Below are positions 54,098 through 64,000 of a DNA stretch of 64,000 bases, in pieces (position 1 is the first letter of the stretch; each line of letters opens with the position of its first letter). A program made the position numbers and the translations under genes. The notes below the pieces were generated by a model, which was not told where the DNA came from, ran no database searches, and worked only from the letters and a program-made list of their open reading frames with translations. The stretch is from NCBI GenBank assembly GCA_965644295.1, contig CBFFRP010000041.1, positions 124,001 through 188,000 of the forward strand, written 5' to 3'. This DNA is from Paraphysomonas bandaiensis (taxonomy: Eukaryota > Chrysophyceae).

Positions 54098-57000
54098 CTA
54101 CAACATCCCCATCATGTCAACATCTTCATTTACGCCCGCCATGTAAGGATCTTGTATTAGATCAAGAGTCGGCTGCGTTTAGGAAAATGTCATCAACAAC
54201 TAATACTGATATTTAATGACAGCCCACCTTTAAAATTGCCGCTTGTTTGTGGTCTAAGTCAATTGCAGAATTGAAATTTCTCAATGCATCATCCTTCCAA
54301 CCCAGCTTGTAACACACCTAATCAGAAACAACATGTTTACAAGTGCACAATGCCGCCCATGTAACAGTGAAACACACCTGGCCCATCAGTGCATAGACAG
54401 CAGGTTCCTTCGGTGCAAACTCTTTCACGACCTACCCACGAGCACTGTTATATGAAGCCTCTAATAACAGTTCAAACATACCTTGAGGGCATTTACTGCT
54501 TCCTGGAGACAACGATGTGATCCGTTGGACAGCAACACATGTGCCAGTTGAAAGTAGACCTGCAATACACAATCTAATTAACTTCTCACACAATGCACCC
54601 TCTTTTCTACCTGAGGGTTTCTATTGTCTGCACGGCAGGCTTTGCTCAAAAGATCAATTGACTCCAGGTTCTTTTCCATTCTACAATACCCATCGGAGTT
54701 ATCAACCATGCACACACGAAAGATGCGTATCACCTATTGTGTGAGTTCAGTACCATTCCCAAGTAGCACTGTAATACTGAGCTCGTTGGGTTGATATCTA
54801 CAGCCCGCCGGAAATGATACTCCGCTAATTCAAGCCGCTCCTGACGGAAATATATCGTCCCTATGGTAAGAAATTAGCTATAATATTTACAATTTAACCA
54901 TTTAATTTGCTTTACCTAAACCGTACCACGCGTTATAATGCCTGTCGTCATAATATACAGCTTTTCTGAAAGCCTCCATAGCTTTGTCTAAATCCTCATT
55001 GCAGACGTATTCATGGCCGTTTAGAGTGTGTGCATATGTGAATGATTTATCGAGCTGAATGGCACGATCAAAAAATTTAATTGCAGCTTCATGCTCTCGT
55101 TGTAGTGAAAAGCAATTGCCAACAACACACCATGTTTCAGGGCTTAATTTGTCTATCTCTGCGACCTATATCAACAACAACATCACTACGAAGTAAACAC
55201 TACGGATAGATAATACCTGTTGTGCGAGGGAGCACAGCTCTTTGTCGCGTTTTAAATGCCACAATGCAGTCGACAATATCTCAGTCCCAGCTACTCGGAA
55301 GGGTTCCAGTCGAAGCATTTCACGAAGTGCAAGTTGAGAAGCCTAACAATCAAGTAAGAAAACCCAACAACGACTTGGTGCCACACAAACAATTTGTTCA
55401 TACACCATTCATTCAGATACCTTGTAATCGTTCAACTCAAAATAAGCTTTTCCCAACGCATGCTGTACCCAACCGCTACTATAATGTCTTCTAGGAAGTT
55501 GCTGGAGGTGTCGAATACAATCCATACATTTAAATGCACACAACAGCCGATACGCATGTCCAAACACAGCAAGGTAACTTAGAACAACATTTGTGCCAGA
55601 TTTGTATAACTCTCTGGCTTCGTTAATGGCATTCTCCTCCAGGATGGCTTGATGCGATGACTGGACAGGCTCGTTGGCTGCTGTGCCTGTTCCTCTGCTC
55701 TTCCGGGCAGTGCCCTTTGTGCCACTTGCAGAGGTAGATGCAGCAGTGGAAGCATCTTTATCCCGTGATCTAGTTCTTGGGGGCGACAGTTGTGACTTAC
55801 GAGTACTTGGAGGAGAGTGAGGTAGATCCCCCTGAAGTGAATCTTTCGTCACGTTGCCCCTCTCTCCCAAACTCGCTCGTGGAATGCGACTGCGGGTAAC
55901 AGGTCTATCCCTCTGCTGTGCTTCACCTCTAGAGGTACGACTTGGGCTGACAGGTGTACGAGAGTGTGTTGGTGCCCCATCACGGGAGTCTAGTGACAAC
56001 CTCGTCTTCTGTAACTTGGGAGGAGGGTCGTCGGACCCAAACGAATCTACCGCTTCCTCATCACTGATATCGTGTTCAGTTTGCTCCAACGGCTCCTCCT
56101 CTTCAGCAATGCACGTAGAGGCAAACGACAGCCGGGAATTGACCACCGTGGGACCGAAGGAAACTCTCCGGCGAGCAGCATCCATAGCCATATGATAGCC
56201 TTCGCCATCTTCACCGTGTGTGTGGATATAAGAGCTTCCTGCACTTAGTCGACGGGATGCGATTGGTGTCAATCCTGGTGTGTCAAATCCCAATCCAGGG
56301 GCATGATTAGTACTGAGCGGTTCCATGGAACTTCCAATGCCACTATCCGGGGTGCCAAACAGCCTCCCGGCTGCAACAGGCCCTGTGGAGAGCGGAAAGC
56401 CTGTCCTACAACTGGCACCTCCCATAGCACTCAGAGGTGGTTGTTGCCCATGAGACACTGCCGAAGAAGGGCGTAACATTGACGTTGAAAGGAGAGACAT
56501 TTGACGAAGGCCAGATAGAGCCGAAGTGTGCGGCATAGATCCTGGCGTGGCAAATCCTACCCTAAGGGCTAATGAAGACAGGCCTAACATCGTACATGAA
56601 AAGAGAATAAACAGCACAAACATTCTACCTAACGACGCAGCGGTATGCGGTGAATTTCGTGTATCATGGATATTCTCTGCCATTCGCCGCCGCTCCATAT
56701 CATTCCCCTTGGTTGAGTGAGTTGTTGGCCCTTGAGCGGTGGAAGCTAAAGACACCGGTGGCTGAGAGGCCCTGACTTCCCCGAAAGCATCTTTCAGGGG
56801 TACACCAAATACTTTTTCTGCGTCTACTTCTACTCCCATCTCGCACAACTCAGTGTAAGCACACCAACACATCTGGTCCAACTGAGCAAAAACATTATTG
56901 AATTTACATGAAGCAACGGGAGAAATACCTTCAATGCTCTCGTGAAATAAGACACCGCATGATCTTTCCTTTGCTCACGTCTACAAACAAGTCCAAGCAA

Positions 57001-57351
57001 GTAAAGTCCTCCCGCTCCACCAGGTATACTAAGCGCTTGTTCTTCACTCAACTTATCTGGATGTACATTTCCAATTGGTATGAGAGCACGCTCTGCCTCT
57101 GAGTGCATATCGAGTGATATACATGACTTCGCAAACAGATAGCGATTAGGAGGGTATGTATCTTCTCGTAATAAATGATACACTTGTTTTATTTTCCCCA
57201 TCCCATAGTAGCATCTGGCTAATAGAAAGAGATGCTCTGGTAGGGGGTTGTTGTAATATAAACGCTCTGCATAAAACTTGGCATTATCGTATAGAAATAT
57301 AGAGATATACTGCTCGATGAGATCCCTCAGCACCACATCACACGCCTCCAT
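54098..57351 (-). CDS. CDC27: Anaphase-promoting complex subunit 3 (CDC27)
   Basis: Eleven exons (56929-57351, 56629-56881, 55421-56583, 55217-55342, 54916-55165, 54734-54860, 54611-54680, 54482-54559, 54378-54431, 54228-54317, 54098-54172) give 902 residues; all junctions keep phase. The N-terminal TPRs include AERLYYNNPLPEHLFLLARCYY. A long low-complexity Ser/Pro/Arg linker follows. The C-terminal TPRs include LSPETWCVVGNCFSLQREHE, YAHTLNGHEY, RHYNAWYGLG and LELAEYHFRRAVDINP, nearly word for word those of APC3. APC3 is a scaffold of the APC/C ubiquitin ligase and binds the C-box/IR tails of co-activators. Exons 2 and 3 are separated by a putative 45-base intron without stop codons in this frame, so its retention would only add 15 hydrophobic residues. 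Confidence 0.93.
56584..56628 (-). other. In-frame 45-base intron of CDC27
   Basis: On the gene strand it starts GTAGAATG and ends GATGTTAG, has length divisible by three and contains no stop in the reading frame. Translated, it would add RMFVLFILFSCTMLG, a membrane-like stretch out of place in a TPR protein linker. This and the size, typical of introns here, argue that it is spliced. Confidence 0.65.
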
Positions 57352-57778
57352 GATATACAGACACAGTCACAGACACAGTGTAGTGTAGTTTAAATGATAT
57401 GAATGAGGTGTGCGGTGCACCTTCTCATTCAGTTAATAGCAACACTAACAACTACAAACCTCCATATATATGTATATATACAGTACCTCTACACACATAT
57501 ACATACATACATACACTCCTACTGCCTCTATGTGAGTATTCAAATATTGGGGGTAAAAAGCACGGTTTATAATATGGAGTATTTCGGTTTAGAGAAAAAA
57601 ACCAGTATTTATATATAAAAGAATGGTATTTTATACAAAACATGATATTTTCATCAGTAACTGTACTTGTGTCCATGCATATGTAACACCATCCACTCCA
57701 TCTCCTCCATATCACTGTCATGATGCAATAAACTGTCCATCTATGTCCTACTAAGCAATATAACTGTCGATCTATCGT
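57352..57778. promoter_or_regulatory. Divergent promoter region of CDC27 and PRMT7
   Basis: 427 bases lie between two start codons. They contain TATATATGTATATATACAG and a short CATA run (57460-57515). Promoter role is inferred from position. Confidence 0.4.
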
Positions 57779-60052
57779 ATGTTTTCGTTCGGGTTTGATA
57801 TAGATGGGACTGGATCGGCAGCTGTCTCCTCATGTGATGATAACCGCTCTAGTGGTACACTGCCATGGACTAACAGTCGAAAGCGAGGACAGACATCTGA
57901 TCATTACTCGCAAGCGAAACGTATGCATGAAGAAAGAACTTGGTCTGAGAAATGGTCTCATGCAGTGAACTTGCAAGCACCGAGTGTGGAAGGGCTGGTA
58001 CAGTATGTGTGGCACTTCGACATGATAAACGATGCTGCACGTAATGCTGCTTATGCCGGTGCCATTGAATCTGCCATATGTCGTGAACGTGAAAGGAAAG
58101 CAGGCGGTACTATTGATGAATGTACAGTACGTGATTGCGATGTGAGAGTGCTGGATATTGGCACTGGGACTGGCCTCTTGGCGTTACTAGCTGCAAGCAA
58201 GAAAGCTACTGCAGTTACTGCAATAGAGGTTGAAGCAGCTGTGGCTCGTTGTGCCAAACGCAACGTAGTAAAGAATGGTCATGAAGGCACAGTAGAAGTA
58301 CTTTGTGGACATTCCACAGCTATTGATTTAGGATCATCTGGGAAGTTCGATATCATAGTTGCCGAGTTGCTGGACAGTGGTCTGCTCGGTGAGGAATTTA
58401 TTTCCGTACTGCGAGATGCCTTATCTAGGAAATGGATTAAAAAATATCCTGAGAGCTGCATAATTCCCGCTACAGCTAGAGTATACGGCCAGCTGGTGGA
58501 GAGTGAATATTTACGCAGCATGGCTTACTTGAATGGAGCTTCTGATGGTCCGCTTCCATTCTCTCTTCCATCTGACCATCGGTCCACGGTAGACCGCCGA
58601 TCGCCTTACGATTGTAAGCTTTCTTCTCTGCTCGAATCAAATCAAGCAAGAACGCTCTCTGACCCTTTCTTGGCCTGGGATATAGATTTCGAAAATCTGC
58701 CTGAACCAGATGAGTGTAGTAGATCCATATCTGTGCGTGCGACAAGCAGTGGAAGAGTGGATGCGGTTGTGTTCTGGTGGGAGTGTCCATTAGATCGAGA
58801 ACGAAAGTTCGTTATTAACAATGCTCCTGCAGTGGAGGGGGCGTGTGGTCCTCACCAAGATCATTGGATGCAGGCTTGCACCGTCCTTCCGACGTGTTCT
58901 GTCATCGGGCCTGCTGGAGAGGATATCAGTGTGAGCGCACATCACGACGACACAACGATTTGGTTCGACATTGAGAGAGCCGACGAAGATGTAGTGAAAG
59001 CTTCTATTGAAAAGTCTCATAGCGGAATATACGATTTGTTCGACTCTGACCGCATTTGCCGGCTTAACTCTCCTGAATATGTGTCTTCAATACACGTCGC
59101 AGTGGCTTGTGCACTCAACACTCTGACTACAGATCACAGCTTGGTAGTGCATGTAGGGGATGGTCCTGTGCTGCCACTACTCTTAGCTGATGCTATGAAG
59201 TCCCAGAATAGATTTCATCGTATTATTAGTCTGGAAGGGAGCGAAGACGCTCAAATGATAAGTACACAGTGTTATGCTATCAATGATGCACTGCCTCTTA
59301 TTTCGAGCACCACTTGTGAACCCGAGTGGTCCCTGTCGGAAAACTCTGTAGGTCTTGTTTGTGCGGAACCTTTTTTTGAACCAGATCTTTTCTCTAAGAC
59401 TTGGGGAGGGTTGTCTCTTCTGCGCTACTGGCTTAGTATTGAGGCTCTGGCACCGTATCTCCGAGAGGACACTAAACTGCTACCTTCAGCAGCCCGGTTG
59501 CGGGTTATGTTAATTGAGTGTGATGCCCTGTGGAATGCACGTAAGCCCTGCGAAGCCTCTGTAGAAGGTCTTGACCTTACGGCTATTAACTCTTTGCACT
59601 CATTTGAAAAAGTTGATACTTTGCAGTTGTGCAAATATGAACATAAGTCTCTGAGTGACCCAACAAACACACTGACTATGAACTTCTGGTCCAATCCTTG
59701 TACAGCAGTTGCAGAGGAATCATTTGATGTCATTGTTAAAAATTCTGGTGTGTGTCATGCTGTTGTTATGTGGATAGACTACAGCAGTAAAAGTAGGTCA
59801 AAAGATGACGTTCTAGAAAGTGGCAGTGATAATTTCTTGTCGTCCTGGAGCTGTTGTGATGACGAAACAATGGGTGGACATAATTCGACGTGGTGTTACA
59901 GTGGTATGGCGCCAACGAAGCGTTTCGTACCTCAATTTCAGGGAATAAGATATTTAGTTGAACCCATGAAAGTGAGTGCTGGAGACAATGTGACCATTGA
60001 AACCAAATTAGACGTCTTGGATGCAGTTATAACAGCTAGGGTTTGTGAGTAA
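57779..60052 (+). CDS. PRMT7: Protein arginine methyltransferase 7
   Basis: A single exon of 757 residues starts at the ATG at 57779-57781. The first methyltransferase module shows WHFDMINDAARNAAYAGAI, motif I VLDIGTGTGLLALLAA, the AIEVE acidic residue and the double-E-type loop VAELLDSGLLGE, then PATARVYGQLVES. These are the PRMT7 landmarks, including the W-H-x-x-M-x-N-D-x-x-R-N start. A second, degenerate module (about residues 430-750) follows, as in PRMT7, with VVHVGDGPVLPLLLADA in place of a functional SAM loop. PRMT7 forms only monomethylarginine. The first ~65 residues are a Ser/Arg-rich tail. No introns are present, in contrast with its multi-intron neighbour. Confidence 0.93.
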   Translation: MFSFGFDIDGTGSAAVSSCDDNRSSGTLPWTNSRKRGQTSDHYSQAKRMHEERTWSEKWSHAVNLQAPSVEGLVQYVWHFDMINDAARNAAYAGAIESAICRERERKAGGTIDECTVRDCDVRVLDIGTGTGLLALLAASKKATAVTAIEVEAAVARCAKRNVVKNGHEGTVEVLCGHSTAIDLGSSGKFDIIVAELLDSGLLGEEFISVLRDALSRKWIKKYPESCIIPATARVYGQLVESEYLRSMAYLNGASDGPLPFSLPSDHRSTVDRRSPYDCKLSSLLESNQARTLSDPFLAWDIDFENLPEPDECSRSISVRATSSGRVDAVVFWWECPLDRERKFVINNAPAVEGACGPHQDHWMQACTVLPTCSVIGPAGEDISVSAHHDDTTIWFDIERADEDVVKASIEKSHSGIYDLFDSDRICRLNSPEYVSSIHVAVACALNTLTTDHSLVVHVGDGPVLPLLLADAMKSQNRFHRIISLEGSEDAQMISTQCYAINDALPLISSTTCEPEWSLSENSVGLVCAEPFFEPDLFSKTWGGLSLLRYWLSIEALAPYLREDTKLLPSAARLRVMLIECDALWNARKPCEASVEGLDLTAINSLHSFEKVDTLQLCKYEHKSLSDPTNTLTMNFWSNPCTAVAEESFDVIVKNSGVCHAVVMWIDYSSKSRSKDDVLESGSDNFLSSWSCCDDETMGGHNSTWCYSGMAPTKRFVPQFQGIRYLVEPMKVSAGDNVTIETKLDVLDAVITARVCE

Positions 60053-60547
60053 ATTTGTGTATATCTTTCTGGTATTGTATGTTAAGAATAGTACCCAGAT
60101 GTTTCAGATATAAATGTATAGCATAAAAATATATTTTGTAATAGAAGAATATGAAGTCATAACGCTTAACCTTACCTCTGATAATTAATAGTTATCTAGT
60201 TTTATCATCTAGTAATTCCATCTAATCAATTGTACGAGTGCTACAATCTGTAGTGGAAAGTCTATAGTTGTAGATAAAACATATAACCAAAAAAGCACAA
60301 TATGTGTTGATGAAAATCAGATTGGATGTAGTTCAAGCAACCATATATTTTTCACTAACAATCCATATCCAGCTATTGCATTATGCAGGCTGAGGTATAA
60401 CGCTAGATTAGACAGAGTCGCTGAAAACTATAAATATTATTATAGGTCACATCCAGTGTCACATGACGAACATAGACGACACGTCAGGAAATATCCACTA
60501 TCCAACTACACTAAATATATGAATTAAGCAATAACATTCAAAATAAC
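60053..60547. other. Convergent intergenic region
   Basis: Nearly 500 AT-rich bases lie between two converging genes. No gene or repeat was recognised. Confidence 0.45.
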
Positions 60548-61277
60548 TTATTTGTCGTTAGGGAGTGGAGGAATATCTTCGAATCTAGCTGGGCAATTGT
60601 CGTAGAAATTTCGGACATAGTCCTTCTCACCTTCAGCGACAAGTCCTTCCAATTCAGTGATAATATCTCCCGTGGTGTTATTGTCGACACGTATATTCCA
60701 GGCTGGGTATGGTTGATCCCGTGAAGTTATAAGTATAGCAGCTGATTGCCCAGGCCCTCGTTTGTCGCCTCCAGCCCTTTCACCCGCTGCTAAAGCTTGG
60801 AACATTCTGCGGATGAGCGGAAGATGCGAATTCTCGTAGTAGCTATCCAGCATTGACGAGAGAACGTCAGGACCAGTCAACATATTACCAGATACAGAAA
60901 CATGTCCCCGAGAGAGTGAACCAGAATAAGGCTCAGTCGCGTCACCATTCCACTGAGCGACTTCACCCGCACTGCCGATACAGTGAACTTGTCTGGTAGA
61001 CTTTCTTATATCACGAGACATAACTGACTCTAATGCATCTGATGCACTCATACCACTCTCAAGACAATCCAAAACTGCATTACCAATCAACGGATTAGTC
61101 TCTGCTTGTGTCGCAACAGCCCCTATATTGCCGCGTATCCATGGCACTGATGTCCCCACAGCGAAGTGCTTTGTTATCACTGCGACTATACACACACTCA
61201 ACACATACACACCATCCCGTCCACTTACCAGCAAACGATCTTGTCGTATCGTCAAAAGCAACAATCGAAAAAGTCAT
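60548..61277 (-). CDS. DUF1028 Ntn-hydrolase-like protein
   Basis: Two exons, 61229-61277 and 60548-61179 (intron 49 bases), give 226 residues. The start MTFSIVAFDDTTRSFAVITKHFAVGTSVPW matches the DUF1028 N-terminus, followed by GAVATQAETNP, GNMLTGPDV and the GERAGGDKRGPGQSAAILI block. DUF1028 (COG3342) is a family of the N-terminal-nucleophile hydrolase superfamily, common in bacteria and archaea and of unknown substrate. The conserved Thr at position 2 could be the nucleophile after Met removal, as the fold requires. The reading frame stays open upstream into the CATA array, so an extended N-terminus is possible on paper, but it would block such processing. It is divergent from the M20 gene. 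Confidence 0.9.
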
Positions 61278-61303
61278 AACCCAAAATAATACCACACCAA
61301 ACC

Positions 61304-61851
61304 CATACATACATACATACATACATACATACATACATACATACATACATACATACATACATACATACATACATACATACATACATACATACATACATAC
61401 ATACATACATACATACATACATACATACATACATACATACATACATACATACATACATACATACATACATACATACATACATACATACATACATACATAC
61501 ATACATACATACATACATACATACATACATACATACATACATACATACATACATACATACATACATACATACATACATACATACATACATACATACATAC
61601 ATACATACATACATACATACATACATACATACATACATACATACATACATACATACATACATACATACATACATACATACATACATACATACATACATAC
61701 ATACATACATACATACATACATACATACATACATACATACATACATACATACATACATACATACATACATACATACATACATACATACATACATACATAC
61801 ATACATACATACATACATACATACATACATACATACATACATACATACATA
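61304..61851. repeat. 548-base CATA tetranucleotide array
   Basis: About 137 copies of CATA with no interruption visible. It lies 27 bases upstream of the DUF1028 start codon and 114 bases upstream of the M20 start codon, in the middle of their shared 5' region. All frames of both strands are open through it, which explains the long MYVC and HTYI open frames here. Its purity suggests it is younger than the array at 19925-20780. Confidence 0.98.
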
Positions 61852-61965
61852 CACACCGTATATCTTGGTGTTCTATTGGTCGGTCATGTTGCATTATACG
61901 CAAGATCGGAACATATATTGCTCTTCCATTCATTCAGGTCTATACACAGTATCCATCAGTTATCA

Positions 61966-63460
61966 ATGTCAAGTAACGTCATCCAAGTCAATAGTGATCG
62001 TTTGTGCCGGTGGTTATCAGGTAGTGTGTGTGTGCGTGGTGGTATTGTGTGACCGTGTGTGTATGTATAGAGGTCGCAGAGATAGGGCTCGAGCCCTCAT
62101 CAGGAGAAGGCCTATACCGTCTATCTCTCTCAGCCAATGATATGAGAGGTAGATAGATATCAGCGCTGTGTGTATGACTGTGACTTCTATGCAGGACGTG
62201 AGTGGCTCATCAGTAAGATGTGTGAGCATGGACTAGACGTGTATATTGATGGGGCCCTTAATATACACGGGAGAATTAACTGGCCTGAGAACCTTGAGAA
62301 ACCTACTGTTGAGATCCCTGCTATCGTAACAGGCTCTCATAACGATACGGTTCCAGGTGGAGGGAATTTAGATGGCACTTTGGGAGTTTTAGCTGGGCTA
62401 GAAGCTCTGGTTACTCTCAAGGAACTCAATGTCCCATTACAATATCCTATGGAGGTAATTGACTTTACTGATGAGGAGGGTCGGTTTGGGGGTATGTTAG
62501 GCAGTATGTGTTTGGCTGGGAAGCTGAATGCCGAGGCTATTGAAAGCATGGTAGCTGCAGATGGTGTACGAGTAGCAGATTGTCTCGCAGCTCATGACCG
62601 CTCTCCTTCAACTGCCTCAGGAGCAAAATATAACTCGGGAACTATCAAATCGTACGTGGAGCTGCATATTGAACAAGGACCTGTGCTAGATCAGACTGGA
62701 GAGAATATTGGAATTGTTACTGCTATTGTGGGCTTGTGGAAGGCAGAGTTCACTCTAGGTGGTCAAGCCAACCATGCAGGCACAACACCTATGGTATATT
62801 AGATATTTGTCATAGAAATTTGAATGAATTATTGTGTTTGTTTATATTTTGATATATGATGTGTCTTTCCTTGAACTGCTATGAACTGATCACGTGTTTC
62901 TAACGATAATTTTCTAACAGAATATGAGGCGAAACGCGTTCCTTGGGTGCGCACGATTACAAGTGGAAATCGAGTCTCTTTTACAGACACATGGATCTCC
63001 TAGTTCGGTTTGCACGATTGGTAAAGTGGATGTACATCCAGGTGGCGCGAATGTAGTACCTGGAAAGTGTGTATTTACTCTTGAATTACGAGACCCGTCA
63101 TCAGAAGTAATTGATTCTCTCTCAAGTGCTGTAATATCAACATTACAGAATATTTGTGATGAGTGTCGCCTAGATATGAGTTACCGCATCATGAGCAACA
63201 TTTCGGCAGTTCCATGTGACGCAGCTATTCAGAACCAAATTCACCAAGCATGTGATAACTTGAATCTGACAAAGCGAGTAATGCCATCTGGTGCTGCTCA
63301 TGATGCACAAAATATTCCTGAAATCGGACCCATGGGCATGATATTTGTACCATCAGTAAACGGAGTTTCTCATCACCACACGGAGTATACAAAGGACGAA
63401 GATATTGTACGTGGCGCAAACGTGCTACTCAACACGTTGTACAGGCTAGGCACACAATAA
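61966..63460 (+). CDS. M20 family N-carbamoyl-amino acid / allantoate-type amidohydrolase
   Basis: Four exons (61966-62020, 62071-62148, 62195-62793, 62921-63460) give 423 residues, all in phase. The first two small exons encode MSSNVIQVNSDRLCRWLSEV and the YRLSLSANDMRGREWL start of the family. Metal ligands are seen in GSHNDTVPGGGNLDGTLGVL and FTDEEGRFGGMLGS. ELHIEQGPVLD and the lid-domain ANHAGTTPM follow, and the last His is in NGVSHHHTEYT. The family includes allantoate amidohydrolase, ureidoglycolate amidohydrolase and N-carbamoyl-L-amino acid hydrolase, all acting on ureido groups; the choice among them cannot be made by eye. No signal peptide is present. Confidence 0.92.
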
Positions 63461-64000
63461 GTCAAAGGAATACATAATACATACGGGTTTCCAGTGTCTT
63501 AAAGATAAGCCTGTAGCTTGTGTGCAGTTGTTTCAATCCAGTTTTGTGACTGGTTTGATTGATTTTAATTTTTCGGACTAACTACAGTGTAGTCAACCTC
63601 TAAAATGAAGAGAAGTTCAGTTCTCCAATGACATATAATATATAATAATATACAATATTCTTAGGTGCAGCATAATTGATGATATTTTTATTAGCAATCA
63701 CTTCTGGCTAGTGTATGATATTAGCATCATCAGCGATCAGAGTTTCTAGGTAGTATTTTATTGAAACAAGACTACTTTTGTTGTAACATTTTATAAAGCA
63801 CTACAATAATACATTTGTTCGTATGTCTAGACTATGAACAAAGATACCCAGACTTCATACTTTCTAATAAAGATGAACATGATTTTAGATTCATCCACAT
63901 CCATCCATTCTCTTACACGAAAGCAAAGTAGTAAAAGTCACGAGAAATCTGGGAAACAGCTTTCGTTTTATTGCCTCAAGTAGAATAAGTGAATACTATT
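63461..64000. other. Terminal intergenic sequence
   Basis: AT-rich sequence beyond the M20 gene; an AATAAA-like word near 63867 is one of several. No gene is seen before the window ends. Confidence 0.4.

Noticed and set aside
61252-61933. Long MYVC/HTYI open frames around the second array
   Set aside because: Same cause; only the DUF1028 part at 60548-61277 has protein-like sequence.
1-64000. tRNA, rRNA or other structured RNA genes
   Set aside because: No cloverleaf or rRNA-like segment was recognised by eye; a covariance-model scan would be needed to exclude small RNAs.

Overview
The window is protist-like nuclear DNA from a eukaryote. The genes carry many short spliceosomal introns: about 40 can be placed by eye, 36 to 127 bases long, most of them 43 to 65, with GT..AG ends and in one case a perfect TACTAAC branch site. 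The gene content is a mixture of pan-eukaryotic genes (WDR6, APC3/CDC27, PRMT7, MFSD5, an MRS2-type magnesium channel, an RBJ-type small GTPase) and genes shared with bacteria (choline-sulfatase, DUF1028, an M20 amidohydrolase, a pentameric channel without the Cys-loop). The lineage cannot be fixed from the sequence alone; a single-celled eukaryote is the best guess. Exon junctions below were placed by reading frame and splice sites, and almost every one was checked by codon phase.

Layout. 1-6 kb is AT-rich with a broken sulfotransferase gene, a diverged direct repeat and a DUF3228-like gene. 6-16 kb holds the Mg channel, a secreted or membrane-anchored alpha/beta hydrolase, a choline-sulfatase and a ubiquitin-like membrane protein. 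16-20.8 kb is WDR6 on the minus strand, whose 5' side abuts an 856-base CATA tetranucleotide array. 21.9-27.7 kb is a complete Ty1/copia retrotransposon with identical 264-base LTRs. It has jumped into the last codons of a gene (27.7-30.6 kb) for a protein made of five tandem four-helix membrane modules. 31.1-32.8 kb is MFSD5. 32.8-38.8 kb is a repeat complex with nested inverted repeats, gene fragments (one a chimera of a quinone oxidoreductase piece and an antisense piece of the neighbouring gene) and one intact gene for a J-domain protein. 39-45.5 kb carries a YtcJ-type amidohydrolase, an FkbM-type methyltransferase and a flavin monooxygenase. 47-52 kb has the channel, the GTPase and a papain-family protease. 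52.3 kb is a hairpin-forming inverted duplication and 53.7 kb an old solo LTR. 54-60 kb is the divergent APC3/PRMT7 pair. 60.5-63.5 kb is a divergent pair (DUF1028 and an M20 amidohydrolase) whose shared promoter region contains a second CATA array of 548 bases.

No operon-like functional system spans the window; the genes are mostly independent. The candidates for something new are the five-module membrane protein and its truncation by the retrotransposon, the retrotransposon's putative -1 frameshift inside the integrase catalytic domain, the CATA arrays that are open in frame into two genes, and the DUF1028/M20 divergent pair.
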